Source: Acinetobacter higginsii (GTDB lineage: Bacteria > Pseudomonadota > Gammaproteobacteria > Pseudomonadales > Moraxellaceae). Taken from it: 64,000 bases of DNA. Below are positions 1 through 10,392 of the stretch, in pieces. The notes beneath the pieces were generated by a model, which had not been told where the DNA came from, made no database searches, and saw only the letters and a program-made list of their open reading frames with translations. Both the position numbers and the translations under genes were made by a program. The stretch covers positions 2,537,387 to 2,601,386 of the forward strand of contig NZ_KB850072.1 in NCBI RefSeq assembly GCF_000369525.1. The letters are read 5' to 3'. Within the stretch, counting starts at the first letter, position 1. The number at the start of each line of letters is the position of its first letter.

Positions 1-829
1 ATGGAATTTCTAAGTTAAATGGTGCAAGCCATCCGCCGAAGAATAAAGTCACGATCAAAGCCGAGATCAAAACAACGTTGACGTATTCCGCAACGAAGAA
101 CATCCCCCACTTCATACCACCATATTCGACATGGTAACCTTCAGCCAATTCTTGTTCAGCTTCTGGTTGGTCAAATGGGTGACGGTGCGTGACCGCAACA
201 CCCGCAACCACAAAGATCAAGAAACCTAAGAACTGAGGAATGATGAACCACATATCACGTTGTGCTTCAACAATTTCACGAAGGTTGAATGAACCTGCAA
301 TCGCAACCACACCCATCAACGAGATACCCAAGAACACTTCATAAGAAATGGTTTGAGCAGCAGAACGAAGACCACCGAGTAATGAGTATTTGTTGTTAGA
401 CGCCCAACCACCAAATAACACTGCATAAACTGCAATACCCGCCATTGCCATAAAGAACAATAGGCCGATACTCATATCCGCAACGCCCAGGGTAGGACTT
501 ACTGGAATCACCATGAATGAAAGTACCGCAGTTGCCATCGCAACTGCTGGTGCTAAACGGAAAGTCAGCTTATCAGCAAACTTTGGTGTCCAGTCTTCTT
601 TGAACATGATCTTGAGCATGTCGGCAACGATCTGGAACATACCACCCGGACCGACACGGTTTGGACCATAACGGTCTTGCCATAATGCCAAGAGACGACG
701 CTCAATAAATGACATCAAAGCAGCAACCAAAACCACCACCAGCAAGATCACAATCGCCTGAATCACTGAATAAGCGATTGGCCAGTTCTCAGCCCAAAGT
801 GGCGTTTGACGTATAATTTCTTGATTCAT
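1..829 (-). CDS. nuoH: NADH-quinone oxidoreductase subunit H (partial, 3' end outside window)
   Basis: Membrane-arm subunit of respiratory complex I that forms part of the quinone-binding chamber. The reading frame opens with an ATG at 829, three bases after the nuoG stop codon, and stays open to the window edge, so about 276 codons are visible. The translation has the usual NuoH hydrophobic helices and conserved stretches such as RRLLALWQDRYGPNRVGP near residue 45 and the acidic loop PFDQPEAEQELAEGYHVEYGG. The C-terminus is missing only because the window ends. It is co-transcribed with the nuo genes to its right. I am very sure of the family. Confidence 0.95.
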   Translation of the reverse strand, partial: MNQEIIRQTPLWAENWPIAYSVIQAIVILLVVVLVAALMSFIERRLLALWQDRYGPNRVGPGGMFQIVADMLKIMFKEDWTPKFADKLTFRLAPAVAMATAVLSFMVIPVSPTLGVADMSIGLLFFMAMAGIAVYAVLFGGWASNNKYSLLGGLRSAAQTISYEVFLGISLMGVVAIAGSFNLREIVEAQRDMWFIIPQFLGFLIFVVAGVAVTHRHPFDQPEAEQELAEGYHVEYGGMKWGMFFVAEYVNVVLISALIVTLFFGGWLAPFNLEIP

Positions 830-832
830 GAA

Positions 833-3517
833 TTACACTCCTACCGCCACAGAAACAGGCTCTGCCAATGAAACAGTTGGTGCTAAACCAATTGGGTAAC
901 CAATATAACCTGTTGGTAAATATTCGATCACTTGTACTGGCAAGCTAATACTCGTTTCACCCGCTTTCACTGTAATACGTTGACCATCTTGAACATTTAA
1001 GCGTGTCGCATCTTGCTCACCCACAGCAAACATTGCTTCAGGAATACGAGATTCCATCGCAGGTGTTTTAATGGTGAATTCGCCAGAACCAAAAATATGG
1101 TGCATTGGCACAAGGCGGAAGCTTTCAGGATTCACAACAACAGCTGAAGGTGCAACATAGCTACGTGCAGGACGTTTTGCTAAACGATCGAATAAACGAA
1201 CACCTGAATCACCACCTTTTAAGTGACCACCCACTTCATCTTGGTATTTGTTCCAAGCTTGTGGTGAGTTCCAACCCGCAGACCATGCGAAAGGTACCAA
1301 TGAAGATGCAGTCTGATTCCCTACATAACCTTCCATAGAGAACGTTAATGCAGAGTCGATATCCGTCGGTTGCTTAGGTTCGTGAACCGATAACGGTGCA
1401 CGCATTGCGGTACGACCTGAGTAACGACGTGGTTCACGTGCAATTTTCAAACCGTGGATACGATAGCCAGCATCTGGTGCAACGTCTTCAATTGCAGCAA
1501 GCACAGGAACATTCTTCACGATGTCATCAATCACATCATCAAGTAATGTCCAGTCCACTGCTTTGCCTTTGAGACCTGTCTCAATGGCATGTAACCAGCG
1601 CCATGATTCTTTGATCGCGTATTCAGGTTTATAGTAGCTTGGGTCATACACTTGATAGAAACGTTGTGCACGGCCTTCTTGGCTGACCACAGTACCGTCA
1701 CCTTCAGCAAAGCTTGCTGCTGAAAGTACGATATCTGCAAGTTTCAAGGTTTCAGTTTCGCTATGATCGAGTACGATCACAGTTTCAGCCTTGTCAAATG
1801 CAGCTTTCACTTGACCCACTGGTAAACGACGAGTTAAGTCATTTTCAATCACAACCACTGCATCATAATCTTGTGCAAATGCTTGTTCTAAGCTTAAGCC
1901 ACCAAACAGTGCCAAGCCCATTGAGTTCACTTCAGGAACAGTCAATGACAAGCCTGCATGTTCACCTAAGTTTTGTGCAACTTGAGCTGCAGCTTCCATG
2001 ATCGCAGGATCTTGTAAGCTGGTACCAGAGATAATCAATGGCTTTTTCGCCGCTTTCAACGTATCTGCAATAGTTTGCGCAAATGCTTTGGCATCATCAG
2101 CTAAACCAGAGAGTGCTTCACCTTTAACAGCAGCAGCAACCGCGAAACCTAAACGTGCGATATCATTTGGAGATGCAACCACTTCACCTGTTGCAACATC
2201 GGCTAAACGCGTTTGTGTTGCAGCAAGGATATAGATTGGTGATTTTGCATCTTGACCGATACGTTGTACAGGTTCTGCTAACCAGTCTGGTGTACGTGTC
2301 GCAGCAGCCATTTCTTTGGCTTTGTTTTTCGCAGCTTGGCGAACAGACAATGCCATACGTGGCGCAGTTTGAGTTAAGTCTTCACCCAAGATCAACACCG
2401 CATCATAGCTTTCAATTTCACGCATGTTCGGGTTATAGATACCCTGTGTTTGCATGATTGATGCAGCTAACTCAACCAAGTTTTGATCTTTTTGAGACAT
2501 ACCTGTTGAGTAATTGTCTTGTCCAACCAATTCACGCAGTGCGTAGTTTGATTCCAAGCTTGCGCGTGGTGAACCAATACCTAACACTTTCTTGCCTTGA
2601 AGTTGAGTAATCACTTGATCAAGTGCCTGATCAACACTCACAGTCGCAACAGTTTCACCATTGCGGAACTGCGGTTGACGTGGACGATCTTCACGATTCA
2701 CATAACCCGTACCGAAACGACCTTTATCACAAAGGAAGTATTGGTTGACTGAACCATTGAAACGGTTTTCAACACGACGGATTTCGCCATAGCGTTCCCC
2801 CGGAGAAATGTTACAACCTGAAGAACAGCCATGACATACGCTTGGCGCATACTGCATGTCCCACTTACGGTTATAGCGTGCTGAATGGGTCTTATCCGTG
2901 AATACACCCGTTGGACAAACTTCAGTCAAGTTACCAGAGAATTCAGACTCTAAAGTGCCTGATTCTGGACGACCAAAGTAAACACGTGAAGCATTGGCAT
3001 AGACACCAAAGTCCGTACCGCCCGCATAATCTTTGTAGTAACGCACACAACGGTAGCACGCGATACAACGGTTCATCTCATGCGCAATGAACGAACCCAA
3101 CTCTTGGTTATAGTGAGTACGTTTGGTAAAGCGATAACGACGACGGTCATGTTGCGTCATGACGGTCATATCTTGTAAATGACAGTGACCACCTTCTTCA
3201 CAGACTGGACAGTCGTGCGGGTGGTTGGTCATTAAGAATTCAACAATCGACGCACGGAAATCCGTCGCTTCTTTGTCTTCAATCGAAATATAGGTATTGT
3301 CGGCAGCAGGTGTCATACATGACATCACCAAGCGTCCACGTGTGTCCTCAGGATTTGCGTACTGAGTCACCGCACATTGACGACAAGAACCAACAGAACC
3401 TAAGGATGGGTGCCAACAAAAATACGGGATGTCGATGCCAAGGCTTAAACATGCTTGTAGCAAGTTTTCAGTGCCGTTGACTTCATACGATTTTCCATCG
3501 ACATGAATTGTAGCCAT
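833..3517 (-). CDS. nuoG: NADH-quinone oxidoreductase subunit G
   Basis: Large peripheral-arm Fe-S subunit that carries electrons from NuoEF toward quinone. The N-terminal 2Fe-2S domain has C34, C45, C48 and C67. The His-Cys3 cluster is H99/C103/C106/C112, and the next 4Fe-4S site is C151/C154/C157/C201. A further set, C228/C231/C235/C263, matches the extra N7 cluster known from E. coli-type enzymes. The remainder is a molybdopterin-oxidoreductase-like domain without an obvious active site, as usual. At 894 residues the length fits the family. The start lies 11 bases after the nuoF stop and nuoH follows after 3 bases, so the genes are tightly linked. Confidence 0.97.
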   Translation of the reverse strand: MATIHVDGKSYEVNGTENLLQACLSLGIDIPYFCWHPSLGSVGSCRQCAVTQYANPEDTRGRLVMSCMTPAADNTYISIEDKEATDFRASIVEFLMTNHPHDCPVCEEGGHCHLQDMTVMTQHDRRRYRFTKRTHYNQELGSFIAHEMNRCIACYRCVRYYKDYAGGTDFGVYANASRVYFGRPESGTLESEFSGNLTEVCPTGVFTDKTHSARYNRKWDMQYAPSVCHGCSSGCNISPGERYGEIRRVENRFNGSVNQYFLCDKGRFGTGYVNREDRPRQPQFRNGETVATVSVDQALDQVITQLQGKKVLGIGSPRASLESNYALRELVGQDNYSTGMSQKDQNLVELAASIMQTQGIYNPNMREIESYDAVLILGEDLTQTAPRMALSVRQAAKNKAKEMAAATRTPDWLAEPVQRIGQDAKSPIYILAATQTRLADVATGEVVASPNDIARLGFAVAAAVKGEALSGLADDAKAFAQTIADTLKAAKKPLIISGTSLQDPAIMEAAAQVAQNLGEHAGLSLTVPEVNSMGLALFGGLSLEQAFAQDYDAVVVIENDLTRRLPVGQVKAAFDKAETVIVLDHSETETLKLADIVLSAASFAEGDGTVVSQEGRAQRFYQVYDPSYYKPEYAIKESWRWLHAIETGLKGKAVDWTLLDDVIDDIVKNVPVLAAIEDVAPDAGYRIHGLKIAREPRRYSGRTAMRAPLSVHEPKQPTDIDSALTFSMEGYVGNQTASSLVPFAWSAGWNSPQAWNKYQDEVGGHLKGGDSGVRLFDRLAKRPARSYVAPSAVVVNPESFRLVPMHHIFGSGEFTIKTPAMESRIPEAMFAVGEQDATRLNVQDGQRITVKAGETSISLPVQVIEYLPTGYIGYPIGLAPTVSLAEPVSVAVGV

Positions 3518-3528
3518 AGTCGAATTCC

Positions 3529-4854
3529 TTAAGCTTGTTCTACGTCTAGAGCAGGAGCATGGGTTTTAACCTTTGCTTCAAACTCGCCACGGAAATATTT
3601 AAGTGCGCCCATAAGCGGCTCCATCGCACCTGGTGCGTGAGCACAGAAAGTTTTACCAATCCACAATTTACGAGTAAGTTCTTGTAGGTGATCGATATCT
3701 TCTTTCTTACCTTCGCCTGCTTCCAGTGCTTTAAGCGCTTTAACTGCCCAAGGTAAACCATCACGGCATGGTGTACAGAAACCACATGATTCACGTGCAA
3801 AGAACTCTTCTAAATTACGTGTAGCAGAAACCATACATTGAGTTTCATCCACAACCATCAACAAACAGGTACCTAAACGTGAACCCGCTTTCATGATCGT
3901 TTCAGAATCCATTGGCAAATCAATGTGCTCAGCTGCTAAAAAGTCAGTCGAAGCACCACCTGGTAACCATGCTTTCAAAGTGAGACCATCACGCATACCA
4001 CCCGCATGTTCTTCAATCACTTCACGCGCTGTTGTACCAAATGGAAGTTCCCAAAGACCAGGGAATTTAACTTTGCCTGATGCACCATAGATCTTGGTAC
4101 CCGGATCTTTCGACTTACCAGCAGAAAGATTGATGTACCACTCAGGACCACGAAGCATAATCGCTGGCAAGTTGTTATAGGTCTCAACGTTGTTGACAAT
4201 CGTTGGACGCCCCCATGCCCCTGCAACTTGCGGGAATGGTGGCTTAGTACGCGGATTGGCACGACGACCTTCAAGCGAGTTGATCAATGCAGTTTCTTCA
4301 CCACAGATATAACGACCTGCGCCAGTGTGAACATGCATATCAAAGTTCCAGCCTGTTCCAAGGATGTTGTCACCCAAGTAACCTTTTGCACGGATTTGCT
4401 CTAATGCTTCATTTAAGTATTGGGCTGCTTCAACATATTCACCACGGATGAAGATATAACCTTGAGTTGCTTCTAAGGTATAACCTGCAATCAGCATGCC
4501 TTCGATCAATTGATGCGGAAGTTTTTCCATCAACAAACGGTCTTTAAAGGTACCTGGTTCCATTTCATCGGCATTACAAATCAAATAGCGTGGACCACCA
4601 TCATTTGGCGCCATCAATGACCATTTAATCCCCGCTGGGAAACCTGCACCACCACGACCTTTAACCGTTGCAGCTTTAATGACTTCAAGCACGTCTTTTG
4701 GTGGCATGCTCAATGCTTTTTTAAAGCCAGCATACCCTTCAAGTGCTTCATACTCATCTGCCGCACGCACAAACTCTTGTTTGCTTAAACGCCAAGTCAA
4801 TGGATGCGTTTCTGGATTACCGTCGCCATAAATTGGTTTTGGTTCAGTATTCAT
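3529..4854 (-). CDS. nuoF: NADH-quinone oxidoreductase subunit F
   Basis: NADH- and FMN-binding subunit of complex I, the entry point for electrons. The glycine-rich motif GRGGAGFPAGIKW near residue 67 is the FMN/NADH site, and GEETALINSLEG follows at about residue 185. The C-terminal ESCGFCTPCRDG with a later cysteine (KTFCAHAPG) ligates the N3 4Fe-4S cluster. At 441 residues it has the normal length. Its ATG overlaps the nuoE stop by four bases (ATGA type), suggesting translational coupling between the two subunits of the NADH dehydrogenase module. Confidence 0.97.
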   Translation of the reverse strand: MNTEPKPIYGDGNPETHPLTWRLSKQEFVRAADEYEALEGYAGFKKALSMPPKDVLEVIKAATVKGRGGAGFPAGIKWSLMAPNDGGPRYLICNADEMEPGTFKDRLLMEKLPHQLIEGMLIAGYTLEATQGYIFIRGEYVEAAQYLNEALEQIRAKGYLGDNILGTGWNFDMHVHTGAGRYICGEETALINSLEGRRANPRTKPPFPQVAGAWGRPTIVNNVETYNNLPAIMLRGPEWYINLSAGKSKDPGTKIYGASGKVKFPGLWELPFGTTAREVIEEHAGGMRDGLTLKAWLPGGASTDFLAAEHIDLPMDSETIMKAGSRLGTCLLMVVDETQCMVSATRNLEEFFARESCGFCTPCRDGLPWAVKALKALEAGEGKKEDIDHLQELTRKLWIGKTFCAHAPGAMEPLMGALKYFRGEFEAKVKTHAPALDVEQA

Positions 4855-5360
4855 ACATACTTCTCCAATAACTGTTTAACTGATGACACGTCCACAAGAC
4901 CGTGCGTATCTTCATCAATCATTAAAGTTGGACCTTTATCACAGTTGCCTAAACAGCAAATTGGGAGCAAGGTAAAACGGCCATCTGCTGTGGTTTGTCC
5001 GTACTGGATACCCAACTCGCGCTGGAACGCTTCTGCCAAAGTTTCTGCACCCATCAAGAAGCATGCAATTGAGTCACACAATAAAATCACATGGCGACCA
5101 ACCGGTTGACGGTAGATACGGTTATAGAAAGTTGCAACACCTTCAAGATCCGCCACACTCATCGTCAACAACTGTGCAATCGCATTCATTTGTGCATCAT
5201 CTACCCAACCATTACGGCGCTGTACACACTTCAAAGCATCCAAAGAGGCTGCACGTGGGTACGGGTAATGACCAATGTGATGTTCAATGTCATGAATTTC
5301 GTCAGCAGTCAAAATCCCTTCAACATTCACACGTGGTTTTTTATCAGTCAAAATCATCAT
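4851..5360 (-). CDS. nuoE: NADH-quinone oxidoreductase subunit E
   Basis: Thioredoxin-fold 2Fe-2S subunit (N1a cluster) that sits beside NuoF at the tip of the peripheral arm. The N-terminal helical part contains PYPRAASLDALKCVQ. The ligand cysteines lie in CDSIAC and in CCLGNCDKGP, the arrangement expected for this family. It is 169 residues long, typical for bacterial NuoE. It overlaps nuoF by four bases and lies 12 bases after nuoCD, inside the nuo operon. An alternative start one codon later (the protein begins MM) cannot be excluded. Confidence 0.96.
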   Translation of the reverse strand: MMILTDKKPRVNVEGILTADEIHDIEHHIGHYPYPRAASLDALKCVQRRNGWVDDAQMNAIAQLLTMSVADLEGVATFYNRIYRQPVGRHVILLCDSIACFLMGAETLAEAFQRELGIQYGQTTADGRFTLLPICCLGNCDKGPTLMIDEDTHGLVDVSSVKQLLEKYV

Positions 5361-5372
5361 AATCGTTTACCC

Positions 5373-7160
5373 CTAGCGATCCACGTCAGCCATAACCACG
5401 TCAATGGTCGCCAAATAAATGATCAAGTCAGAAACCAAACTGCCGTTAATCACTGAAGGCATTTGCTGTAAGTGAGTGAATGTCGGTGTACGAATACGGG
5501 TACGGTAACTCATCGTTGACTTGTCTGAAGTCAAATAATAAGTACTCGCGCCTTTCACGACTTCCGTCATAAATGATGACTCACCAGCAGGCATTACTGG
5601 ACCCCAAGATACGCTTAAGAAGTGCGTAATCAAGGTTTCAATATCTTGTAATGTCTTATCTTTCGGTGGTGGAACAGCCAATGGATGATCCGCTTTATAA
5701 GGACCAGATGGCATGTTATCCAAGCACTGTTGAATGATTTTCAACGACTCAGTAATTTCACGGAAGTGAACCAAGACACGTGCATATGCATCGCCTTCAT
5801 ATTCCACTGGAATATCAAAGTCGAAGTTTTCATAACCACTGTATGGACGATATTTACGAACGTCAAAATCAATACCTGTCGCACGTAAACCAGTACCCGT
5901 TACACCCCAAGCCAACGCAGATTTAGCATCGTATTGCGCAACGTTACGCGTACGACCAATAAATACTGAGTTTTTAAGCGCTGCTGTGTAGTACTCGTTC
6001 AAACGTTTCGGCATCCACTCTAGCAACTCTTTAACAAGTTTTTGCCAGTTATTTGGAAGGTCGTGTGCTGTACCACCAATACGGAACCATGCTGGGTGCA
6101 TACGGTAACCCGTAATCGCTTCAACGATGTCATAGACTTTTTGACGGTCTGCGAACATATAGAATACAGGAGTCATACCACCCGCATCCTGAATCGCTGT
6201 ACCACAGAACAACAAGTGGTTATTGATACGGAATAATTCGTTCAACATCACACGAATGACTTGTGCACGCTCAGGTACTTTAATACCAGCAAGCTGCTCA
6301 ACAGCCATCACGTATGGCATGTTTTGCGCACAACCACCGAGGTAGTCGACACGATCGGTATAAGGAATGAATGAATGCCATGTTTGACGTTCAGCCATCT
6401 TTTCCACACCACGGTGGTGATAACCGATATCAGGCACACAGTCTTTCACTTCTTCACCGTCCAACTGTAATACCACACGGAAAGCACCGTGTGCAGATGG
6501 ATGGTTAGGACCCAAGTTCAGGAACATGAAGTCTTCGTCGTCATTACCGCGTTTTAGACCCCAGTCTTCTGGTACAAAGCGTAAGTGTTCTTGTTCGAAA
6601 TCTTGCTTTGCTTGGTCTTGCATATACGGCGTATATTCTGTCGCACGCGCTGAATATTCTTTACGTAATGGGTGACCTTCCCAATAGGTTGGTAACAAGA
6701 TACGACGGAGCATTGGATGCCCTGCGAAATCGATACCGAACATATCGTAAGCTTCACGCTCGTACCAGTTGGCATTTGGCCAAATGTTGGTTGCAGTTGG
6801 AATGCTTAAATCATTTTCATTCAACGCAACTTTAATACGAATATCACTATTACGCTCTAGCGATAATAAGTGATAGAACACAGTGAAGTCAGATGCTGGT
6901 AAACCATCACGGTGAACACGTAAACGCTCATCTACCGCTGATAAGTCAAACAACATCACATAAGGACGTTCCACTTTACGGAGGAACATAAGGACTTCTT
7001 GCACGCGTGCGCGCTCAACCCAGACTGTTGGAAACTCTTCAAAAGTCGTCTGCACATAGAAGTTCTCACCAAATTTGGTTTTGAGCTCTTCTACGATTGC
7101 AAATGCAGGGCGGGAATCAACTGGTGTTGATTCTGGCATAGCAATGTCAGTTTCAGCCAT
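5373..7160 (-). CDS. nuoC: NADH-quinone oxidoreductase fused subunit C/D
   Basis: A single 595-residue protein combining NuoC (roughly residues 1-190, ending around RKEYSARATEYTPY) and NuoD (from about 205, with LNLGPNHPSAHGAFRVVLQLDG). NuoD lines the quinone site at the junction of the peripheral and membrane arms. The C/D fusion is also found in Enterobacteria and Pseudomonas. The protein is hydrophilic with no cofactor cysteines, as expected. It is separated from nuoB by 88 bases, the longest gap within this operon, in which I see no strong terminator. Confidence 0.96.
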   Translation of the reverse strand: MAETDIAMPESTPVDSRPAFAIVEELKTKFGENFYVQTTFEEFPTVWVERARVQEVLMFLRKVERPYVMLFDLSAVDERLRVHRDGLPASDFTVFYHLLSLERNSDIRIKVALNENDLSIPTATNIWPNANWYEREAYDMFGIDFAGHPMLRRILLPTYWEGHPLRKEYSARATEYTPYMQDQAKQDFEQEHLRFVPEDWGLKRGNDDEDFMFLNLGPNHPSAHGAFRVVLQLDGEEVKDCVPDIGYHHRGVEKMAERQTWHSFIPYTDRVDYLGGCAQNMPYVMAVEQLAGIKVPERAQVIRVMLNELFRINNHLLFCGTAIQDAGGMTPVFYMFADRQKVYDIVEAITGYRMHPAWFRIGGTAHDLPNNWQKLVKELLEWMPKRLNEYYTAALKNSVFIGRTRNVAQYDAKSALAWGVTGTGLRATGIDFDVRKYRPYSGYENFDFDIPVEYEGDAYARVLVHFREITESLKIIQQCLDNMPSGPYKADHPLAVPPPKDKTLQDIETLITHFLSVSWGPVMPAGESSFMTEVVKGASTYYLTSDKSTMSYRTRIRTPTFTHLQQMPSVINGSLVSDLIIYLATIDVVMADVDR

Positions 7161-7248
7161 TGGCTTGGCTTCCTATTTAATACAAATTCTGGCAATTTTT
7201 CCGATGACCATACCCATCACGGGACATGTCAAAAACTCATCGAGAAAA

Positions 7249-7926
7249 TTATTTAATATCATCCATAGAGCGTAAGTTTTTCACCGCAATACGTTCAGCA
7301 TTTTTACGGTCACGTTCTGGCATCATCTTTGGCTTATACACAGGCTGAAGATCATCACCAATAACCGCTGAAAGTGGACGGCGCTCTAGTTGAATTTGGT
7401 CTTGAAGTAACATCAATGCTTGAATCAATGCTTCTGGACGAGGCGGGCAACCTGGGATGTACACATCAACAGGAATAATTTTATCGACACCTTGAACCAC
7501 AGAGTAGATGTCATACATACCGCCAGAGTTCGCACAAGCACCCATTGAGATCACCCATTTAGGCTCAAGCATCTGTTCATACAAACGTTGAATTACAGGT
7601 GCCATTTTGACAAAGCAGGTCCCTGCAACAATCATCAAATCTGCTTGACGTGGTGAAGCACGAATAACCTCAGCACCAAAACGAGACAAGTCATGTACAC
7701 CCGTTAAAGTCGTTGCATATTCAACGTAGCAGCATGAAGTACCAAAGTTAAAAGGCCACAAAGAGTTTTTACGCCCCCAGTTCACCGCTGTATGCAACAC
7801 ATCTTCAAGACGCGTCATCATCACGCTTTTATTAACTTCTTCCTCAAGTGGATCAGTTACGATTTGACGATCTTGTAATGGATATTGATCGGCATCTGGA
7901 TTCGCACGGGTTAAAGTATATTTCAT
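7249..7926 (-). CDS. nuoB: NADH-quinone oxidoreductase subunit B
   Basis: Carries the terminal N2 4Fe-4S cluster that passes electrons to quinone. Conserved cysteines are visible in FGTSCCYVEYA, in VAGTCFVKM and in PGCPPRPEALIQ, and MGACANSGGMYD is also present. At 225 residues it has the normal length for this group. The start lies six bases after the nuoA stop. The C-terminal lysine/arginine-rich tail is a little longer than in E. coli, which is common in related genera. Confidence 0.97.
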   Translation of the reverse strand: MKYTLTRANPDADQYPLQDRQIVTDPLEEEVNKSVMMTRLEDVLHTAVNWGRKNSLWPFNFGTSCCYVEYATTLTGVHDLSRFGAEVIRASPRQADLMIVAGTCFVKMAPVIQRLYEQMLEPKWVISMGACANSGGMYDIYSVVQGVDKIIPVDVYIPGCPPRPEALIQALMLLQDQIQLERRPLSAVIGDDLQPVYKPKMMPERDRKNAERIAVKNLRSMDDIK

Positions 7927-7932
7927 CCCGAC

Positions 7933-8484
7933 TTACTCCTTTTTAAGTAATGATGTAGTCGGTGTTTTAGATTTAACACGACCTGAAGACTGTGCTGGAA
8001 TATGACCAGTAGGATCGACAACTAACTCTTCAATATTATTGAATCGCGTAATGTCAGCAATGTTCATATTTGGCGAACCTATTTTGGTTTTAATCCCAGC
8101 TGCTTTACGACGATCTGAAGGTGCCCAGTTAAGTGCGCCTGTAGAAAGCTCATAAATCAAACCGATTAATAAAACTAAAATAAAGACAGCAGCCGTTGCA
8201 AAACCAACCCAACCGACTTCACGAACTGAAGTTGCCCAAGCGTAGAGATAGAGGGCTTCCAGATCGAAAACCACAAAGAAAATTGCAACTAAATAGAACT
8301 TGGCTGACAAGCGGATACGAGCACCGCCCGCACCAACTACACCTGATTCAAACTGCTCTTGCTTTGCACGTCCCCATGCTTTACCCCCTAGGAGTAAGGG
8401 AACAGTGAGCATAAAAACGCAAAGAAATGTAACGCCGATCACGAAGGCAATTATTGCCCATTCGTATGGAGTAATGGCACTCAT
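7933..8484 (-). CDS. nuoA: NADH-quinone oxidoreductase subunit A
   Basis: Small membrane subunit of complex I and first gene of the operon. Three transmembrane segments are apparent (about residues 8-30, 63-85 and 92-112). The conserved acidic motif FVVFDLEALYLY lies in the second. A hydrophilic C-terminal tail of about 70 residues makes it longer (183 aa) than E. coli NuoA. An AGGAG sequence about 11 bases upstream of the ATG supports the chosen start. It heads the seven nuo genes visible here, all on the minus strand. Confidence 0.95.
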   Translation of the reverse strand: MSAITPYEWAIIAFVIGVTFLCVFMLTVPLLLGGKAWGRAKQEQFESGVVGAGGARIRLSAKFYLVAIFFVVFDLEALYLYAWATSVREVGWVGFATAAVFILVLLIGLIYELSTGALNWAPSDRRKAAGIKTKIGSPNMNIADITRFNNIEELVVDPTGHIPAQSSGRVKSKTPTTSLLKKE

Positions 8485-8881
8485 GCGGGGATAACTCCTG
8501 GCAGGCCTATTTTTAACAAAGAATGTATGTATTGGCCTTCAAATACACCAAACACAAAATTAATCCCGCCAATTGTACCTGATTTCTAATTTCTCATGCT
8601 AGTTGAAGCGCTTTAGTCTTTCGGATGATTTTGTCCTTAAATTTACCGATATAACCAAGATCACGGTTAATTCACCCCTAAAAATCGAATTATCTAATCA
8701 AGAAGACTATATTGATCATTTTTTTCTTTTTCTACATCGTGAAAAAATCTAAATTTTGAGTGGTTCGCCCCAATATATTGCAGCACGAACTAAATCATTG
8801 CATTGATACAAATTTATGATGAAAATTTAAACAAAATTTATATAATAGCGCGACCTTGTCTCCCCATAGAACCGCGTTAGC
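8485..8881. other. Divergent intergenic region between nuoA and GGDEF gene
   Basis: A 397-base AT-rich gap that must hold the nuo promoter (minus) and the promoter of the diguanylate cyclase gene (plus). Reading leftward, TACAAT at 8577-8572 is a reasonable nuo minus-10 box, although I see no good minus-35. Reading rightward, TATAAT at 8841-8846 lies about 35 bases before the cyclase ATG, also without a clear minus-35. No gene or RNA was recognised in the gap. Confidence 0.4.
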
Positions 8882-10300
8882 ATGCCCCAAGCCTATGCAG
8901 CATTAAAACCACGCTCCCTTTTACAATTATTTCTACTTTTTAGTGGGATAATTCTATTGTGCTGCCTACTCGGTATCGCAACCAGACACCTCACCTTTCT
9001 TGCCTCTTTTTGGCCTGCCAACTCGGTTCTGCTCGGTTTACTGATTCGTTTTCCGCAAACACGCCACCCGATCAGTTTTATTGGGGCAATCGTGGGTTAT
9101 CTACTTGCCGATACCTCACAAGATACGCCTTTTTTACTCAATATTTGTCTAACCTCAGCAAATCTACTCTACGTCATCACGACATTGGCCCTATATGTCA
9201 AATTTAATGCATTTATCCGTTCAATGCATCATGGTTATTTTTATCTATTTCTATTTAGTTTTTGCTGTATCGGTGGTTTGGCTAGCTCATTATTTGCAGC
9301 CCTCACCCTACCTTTATTTAACACCAAATTTGCTTTAGGTTCATTTTGGATTGATTTTGGCTATTGGTTTACTGCGGAAATTCAAAATGCATTATTACTG
9401 CTCCCGGCAATCATTAGTGCTCCGCTTTGGAGTGAATTTAAACAGCAACTCCAAGAGTTTAAAACTCAAACGGTACAAGAAAGCTTACCGCTATTTGCAG
9501 TTATTTTCTCCATTGCAATTGGCTACTATGATGCAGGTCCCGGTTCCCTACTTTATCCAATTGCGGCACTGATCTGGTGTGCATTGAGCTATCGTCATTT
9601 TTCAGTGGCAATGATTACTTCGATCAGCTGCGCCTTTGTGATCTATCACGTCTCGCAGAACTACCTGCTACTTTATCCCCAGCAATTTTTAAATAATGCC
9701 ATCTCAATCCGCCTTGGACTGATTATGATGACGATTGCCCCACTCACCGTATCCAGTATCAATATGGTGAGATCCAAGCTAATCCAAGAATTGCAACATA
9801 CCATTGCGCATGATGAACTCACCTCCAGCCTGACCCGCCGCCAATTTCTACAATCGGTGCAACTGTTCCAGCAGCAAGCAACACAGGCTGGTCAAAGTAC
9901 GGCCTTTCTTATGCTCGACATTGATCACTTTAAACAAGTGAATGACAGCTATGGGCACCAGATGGGTGATCGTGCCTTGCAAAGCTGCGTGCACACCATT
10001 CAGAGCCTACTCAGCCCTCAAGACTTGCTCGGTCGTTTAGGCGGTGAAGAGTTCGCTATCTTTATGACCGACACCGATGCCGATGCAGCTTATCTCTGCG
10101 CTGAAAAAATCCGCCTACAGATCAGCCAAACCCCGATTGAACATGAACAACAGCAACGTTTTTTCATTCAAATCAGCATTGGAATTTGTATCTGCACACC
10201 TGAAAATCAGCACGCCATTGAGCAATTATTTAAGCAGGCCGATGATGCGCTGTATCAAGCCAAACGGCAGGGCCGAAACCAAGTTGTCATTTCGACATAA
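8882..10300 (+). CDS. Membrane-bound GGDEF diguanylate cyclase with MASE1-like sensor
   Basis: Predicted to synthesise cyclic di-GMP from GTP. The first ~300 residues are hydrophobic, with eight or more membrane segments and an N-terminal stretch (ASFWPANSVLLGLLIRFP) typical of MASE1 sensor domains. The C-terminal GGDEF domain begins around HDELTSSLTRRQFL and has the active-site sequence GGEEF at residues 387-391, so it should be catalytically competent. It also contains MLDIDHFKQVNDSYGHQMGD. No EAL domain is present. I do not see an RxxD inhibitory site five residues upstream of the active site. It stands alone on the plus strand, and the signal it senses is unknown. Confidence 0.9.
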   Translation: MPQAYAALKPRSLLQLFLLFSGIILLCCLLGIATRHLTFLASFWPANSVLLGLLIRFPQTRHPISFIGAIVGYLLADTSQDTPFLLNICLTSANLLYVITTLALYVKFNAFIRSMHHGYFYLFLFSFCCIGGLASSLFAALTLPLFNTKFALGSFWIDFGYWFTAEIQNALLLLPAIISAPLWSEFKQQLQEFKTQTVQESLPLFAVIFSIAIGYYDAGPGSLLYPIAALIWCALSYRHFSVAMITSISCAFVIYHVSQNYLLLYPQQFLNNAISIRLGLIMMTIAPLTVSSINMVRSKLIQELQHTIAHDELTSSLTRRQFLQSVQLFQQQATQAGQSTAFLMLDIDHFKQVNDSYGHQMGDRALQSCVHTIQSLLSPQDLLGRLGGEEFAIFMTDTDADAAYLCAEKIRLQISQTPIEHEQQQRFFIQISIGICICTPENQHAIEQLFKQADDALYQAKRQGRNQVVIST

Positions 10301-10392
10301 TATGTTGCAATTCAGCTAAATACTTTAATTATCTTTATACACAGCAGCGCGAATAGATGAGTATTCTAGAATGAGAACAAAAGGAGAAAAAT